DNA from: Lucinisca nassula
Taxonomy: Eukaryota > Mollusca > Bivalvia > Lucinida > Lucinidae
Assembly: GCA_963580285.1 (NCBI GenBank)
Contig: OY757011.1
Coordinates: 203,563,644-203,627,643 of the forward strand
Length of the DNA stretch: 64,000 nt
Direction of reading: 5' to 3'
Made by a program: the position numbers and the translations under genes. Positions within the stretch are counted from its first letter, which is position 1; every line of letters begins with the position of its first letter. Positions 62,352 through 64,000 of this stretch are shown piece after piece. The notes below the pieces were generated by a model that had not been told where the DNA came from, searched no databases, and worked only from the letters and a program-made list of their open reading frames with translations.

Positions 62352-62587
62352 CCCCGCCCATCGGGACTTGAAGAAATATATGGGCCCGCCTGATGCTTCC
62401 ACGCAGAGGTGAAACCAACCCGCACACGAGTACTGGTAAACCACTTAGAGGATCTAAGCCTGCCCAGGTAAAGGTGTGCGAGTCGGACCGTCCATGCTTA
62501 TAAAGCCTATGTCGGGTAAAAGTCCCACAAAATTGGTAGCAACGACTCCAACATGACCTTTACAGTGTTGACCTCAAATCAAACAAA
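62352..62587 (-). mobile_element. SINE-like repeat A, internally deleted, 10-bp TSD
   Basis: Head CCCCGCCCATCGGGACTTGA to tail TGACCTCAAATCAAACAAA. An internal deletion removes the stretch after TAAAGCCTATG. Perfect AGCATGTTGC at 62342-62351 and 62588-62597. Confidence 0.88.
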
Positions 62588-62597
62588 AGCATGTTGC

Positions 62598-62739
62598 TAT
62601 GCGACGCGTGTGCAGGCCAGTACTTGACATTTCACTGAATACTATTCATTGCGATAAGTCACGTTTACACACAACACCATTTGATGACCCTAGAAATGAT
62701 AGTCTGATTAGATAATAAAACTAAGGCCCAAAGAAAAAA
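62598..62739. other. No recognisable feature
   Basis: Short AT-rich stretch with no motif. Confidence 0.4.
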
Positions 62740-63486
62740 AATGACATCTTTAACGTCGCATATCAGAAACATCCTTCAGAATCGGAAACTGAATTGCTAC
62801 TGTGATACGTCAAATGACAGTCATACAGCAGGATCTGTGATGTGGGAAGTTAGTCAAGAGGTAAACTTAGCTACCTTCAGCCGTCGAAATAATCGAACCA
62901 GGAAGGGCATTCCAATCTCTGATGGTTCGGGGGAAGAACTATTCTTTATAAATGTCAGTTCTTGAGGTAAGGGTTTGAAACGCCAATGAATGATGATTTC
63001 GACATTGCCTAGCTGGGGGAACAAGGTCATCTGTTGGAATGCTGGCAGCACCCTTTAAACCCTTGTATAAAAGTATGAGCCTACTGTCTTTTCTCCTTTT
63101 CTTGAGAGACTCCGATCTTAATTTTCCTAGTAGTCCAGTCATGCTCCCAGTTTCAAAGCAGTAATTGCTTGTTGCCAATCTAGCTGCATGCTCTGATTCT
63201 GAACTTTTTCAATTCCTTCATTAAGGACCACTCCACTGGGTCCCAGATACTACTACCATATTCCAAGATTGGGCGAACAAGTCCATTATATGCGGTCTCT
63301 TTTACATCCTAAGGACAATGACTTAGTACACATGCTTGTCACACCAAAGTATTTAACGGAATCTTCATTCTCGAGGACCGTTCCCTCTAACGTGTAAGAA
63401 GGACACAGAAGCCTTAATTTTATTGGTTCTCTTCCTAGGTATCTGCATAATATTGCATTCAACGGGCTGAAATCTCTTCTTGAAAC
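62740..63486 (-). pseudogene. CR1/L2-like LINE 3' end, truncated and deleted
   Basis: Same family as 8786-11730. Minus-strand blocks: FSPLNAILCRYLGRE (about 63445-63486), SYTLEGTVLENEDSVKYFGV (about 63340-63400), ETAYNGLVRPILEYGSSIW (about 63240-63300), NYCFETGSMTGLLGKLRSES (about 63108-63170), LLYKGLKGAASIPTDDLVPP (about 63015-63080), EIGMPFLVRLFRRLKVAKF (about 62865-62925). It lacks two short internal segments present in the longer copy and has several frameshifts. At the position of the 11728 TGA it has CGA, which identifies that stop as secondary. The 3' UTR reaches about 62740. Confidence 0.85.
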
Positions 63487-63784
63487 TCTCCCTGATAATG
63501 CAAGCGTTAGCCAAGGGAGCCCCTGATACCATTTTATGCCAATTGGCAAGATCCAGCCTTGGTTTGAACCCGCCACTTCCCGGTCAATGACCTTTTCGGG
63601 TATTTTGAATGCTCGCGATAACCTCTCACCGAAAAAGTTAATCAGAATACCTACATTCTATGCTTCTGAATTATAGTAATACAGCAATGGATATCTTTAT
63701 AAAATTCTGCTTTTCCATTGAGGTGGGGTTTAGATGGATGTTCATTACTGACACGTTACTAAGGTCGATTATTATTATTAATGA
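63487..63784. other. No recognisable feature
   Basis: Unclassified; (ATT)n-like run just before the MITE at 63768-63780. Confidence 0.4.
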
Positions 63785-63882
63785 CATAGGGGCTTGAATC
63801 ATGAAAAAAGAAGAAAAATTGAAAACAAAAAAATTTTTTTTTTTTTTTTTTTCATTTTTTTTTCATGATTCAAGCCCCTATG
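63785..63882. mobile_element. 98-bp hAT-like MITE with 8-bp TSD
   Basis: Inverted ends of about 25 bp starting CATAGGGGCTTGAATCATGA and ending with the exact mirror image, joined by an A-rich then T-rich centre. ATTAATGA is duplicated at 63777-63784 and 63883-63890. An 8-bp duplication and CA-GGG-type ends fit hAT elements. Confidence 0.9.
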
Positions 63883-63890
63883 ATTAATGA

Positions 63891-64000
63891 AAAGGATCGA
63901 CTGCTGTAGCTGTTGGAGTTCAAGAAATACTTCTTTGTGTTGTTGCTTTAAGGAAAGCGTTGGGGGTATTGCGAATGCCCGTCTGTTCGTCCGTCACGCT
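63891..64000. other. Window edge
   Basis: The last 30 bases (GCCCGTCTGTTCGTCCGTCAC) look like the start of another CCGTCCGT-headed tandem element. No gene. Confidence 0.35.

Noticed and set aside
1..64000. A prokaryotic-style operon, defence island or phage
   Set aside because: No ribosome-binding-site-led gene clusters exist; all long coding regions are eukaryotic retroelement or Tc1/mariner type.

Overview
This window looks like gene-poor, repeat-saturated nuclear DNA of an invertebrate, most probably a bivalve mollusc. I infer this from the mix of repeats: tRNA-derived SINEs ending in GGGACGTNAAAC-type tails, CR1/L2- and RTE-like LINEs, Penelope-like elements (PLEs), long tandem arrays of about 160 bp framed by short inverted ends and a 3' hairpin (the Helentron-associated or 'pearl/HINE' architecture known in bivalves), and many short hairpin MITEs. 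I found no host gene that I can name. Nearly every coding stretch belongs to a mobile element, and nearly all of those are decayed. The only intact long reading frame is a 981-codon LINE ORF on the minus strand (57639-60584).

Layout. 1-1060: decayed LINE endonuclease/RT fragment. 1441-1665: mariner remnant. 2039-5230: decayed PLE (minus) carrying a SINE-like repeat and a TTAA-flanked MITE. 5372-7588: HINE-like tandem element. 8786-11890: degenerate CR1/L2-like LINE (plus). 12-20 kb: MITEs, a tRNA-Thr-derived SINE and a 1.6 kb composite element. 20962-27985: about 7 kb higher-order satellite made of (ACAT)n, (GACA)n and an AAGTAGGAACT-type minisatellite; a lone inverted monomer sits at 30486-30895. 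28936-30080: about 1.15 kb palindrome with a short flanking duplication. 31-36 kb: two more HINE-like tandem elements, SINEs and MITEs. 37081-37565: GIY-YIG endonuclease end of a second PLE type behind a 75-bp triplication. 38-45 kb: MITEs, a pair of inverted short ORFs of unknown nature (42.6 and 43.3 kb) and a SINE. 45318-47275: RTE-like LINE remnant (minus) with a YVDD motif and a PHD-like zinc finger, split by a PLE tail. 48-52.5 kb: tandem arrays, PLE tail, MITEs. 52778-54590: Tc1-like transposase pseudogene split by a SINE with a 13-bp target duplication. 54760-61845: a roughly 155-bp tandem array broken by a HINE-like element and by the intact-ORF LINE with an 11-bp target duplication. 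62-64 kb: SINE-like repeats, a truncated LINE and a 98-bp hAT-like MITE with a perfect 8-bp duplication.

The parts fit together as nested layers of insertion, not as a pathway. Target-site duplications and interrupted copies let the order of several insertions be read directly. Non-autonomous families here (the GGTTTAACGTCCCC SINE-like repeat, at least 11 copies; the TTAA hairpin MITE, about 12; the AACCGCCTC hairpin MITE, about 12; the GGGCCCCGTCAAGCG MITE, 3) outnumber the elements that could mobilise them. Coordinates of repeat edges are by eye and may be off by a few to tens of bases.
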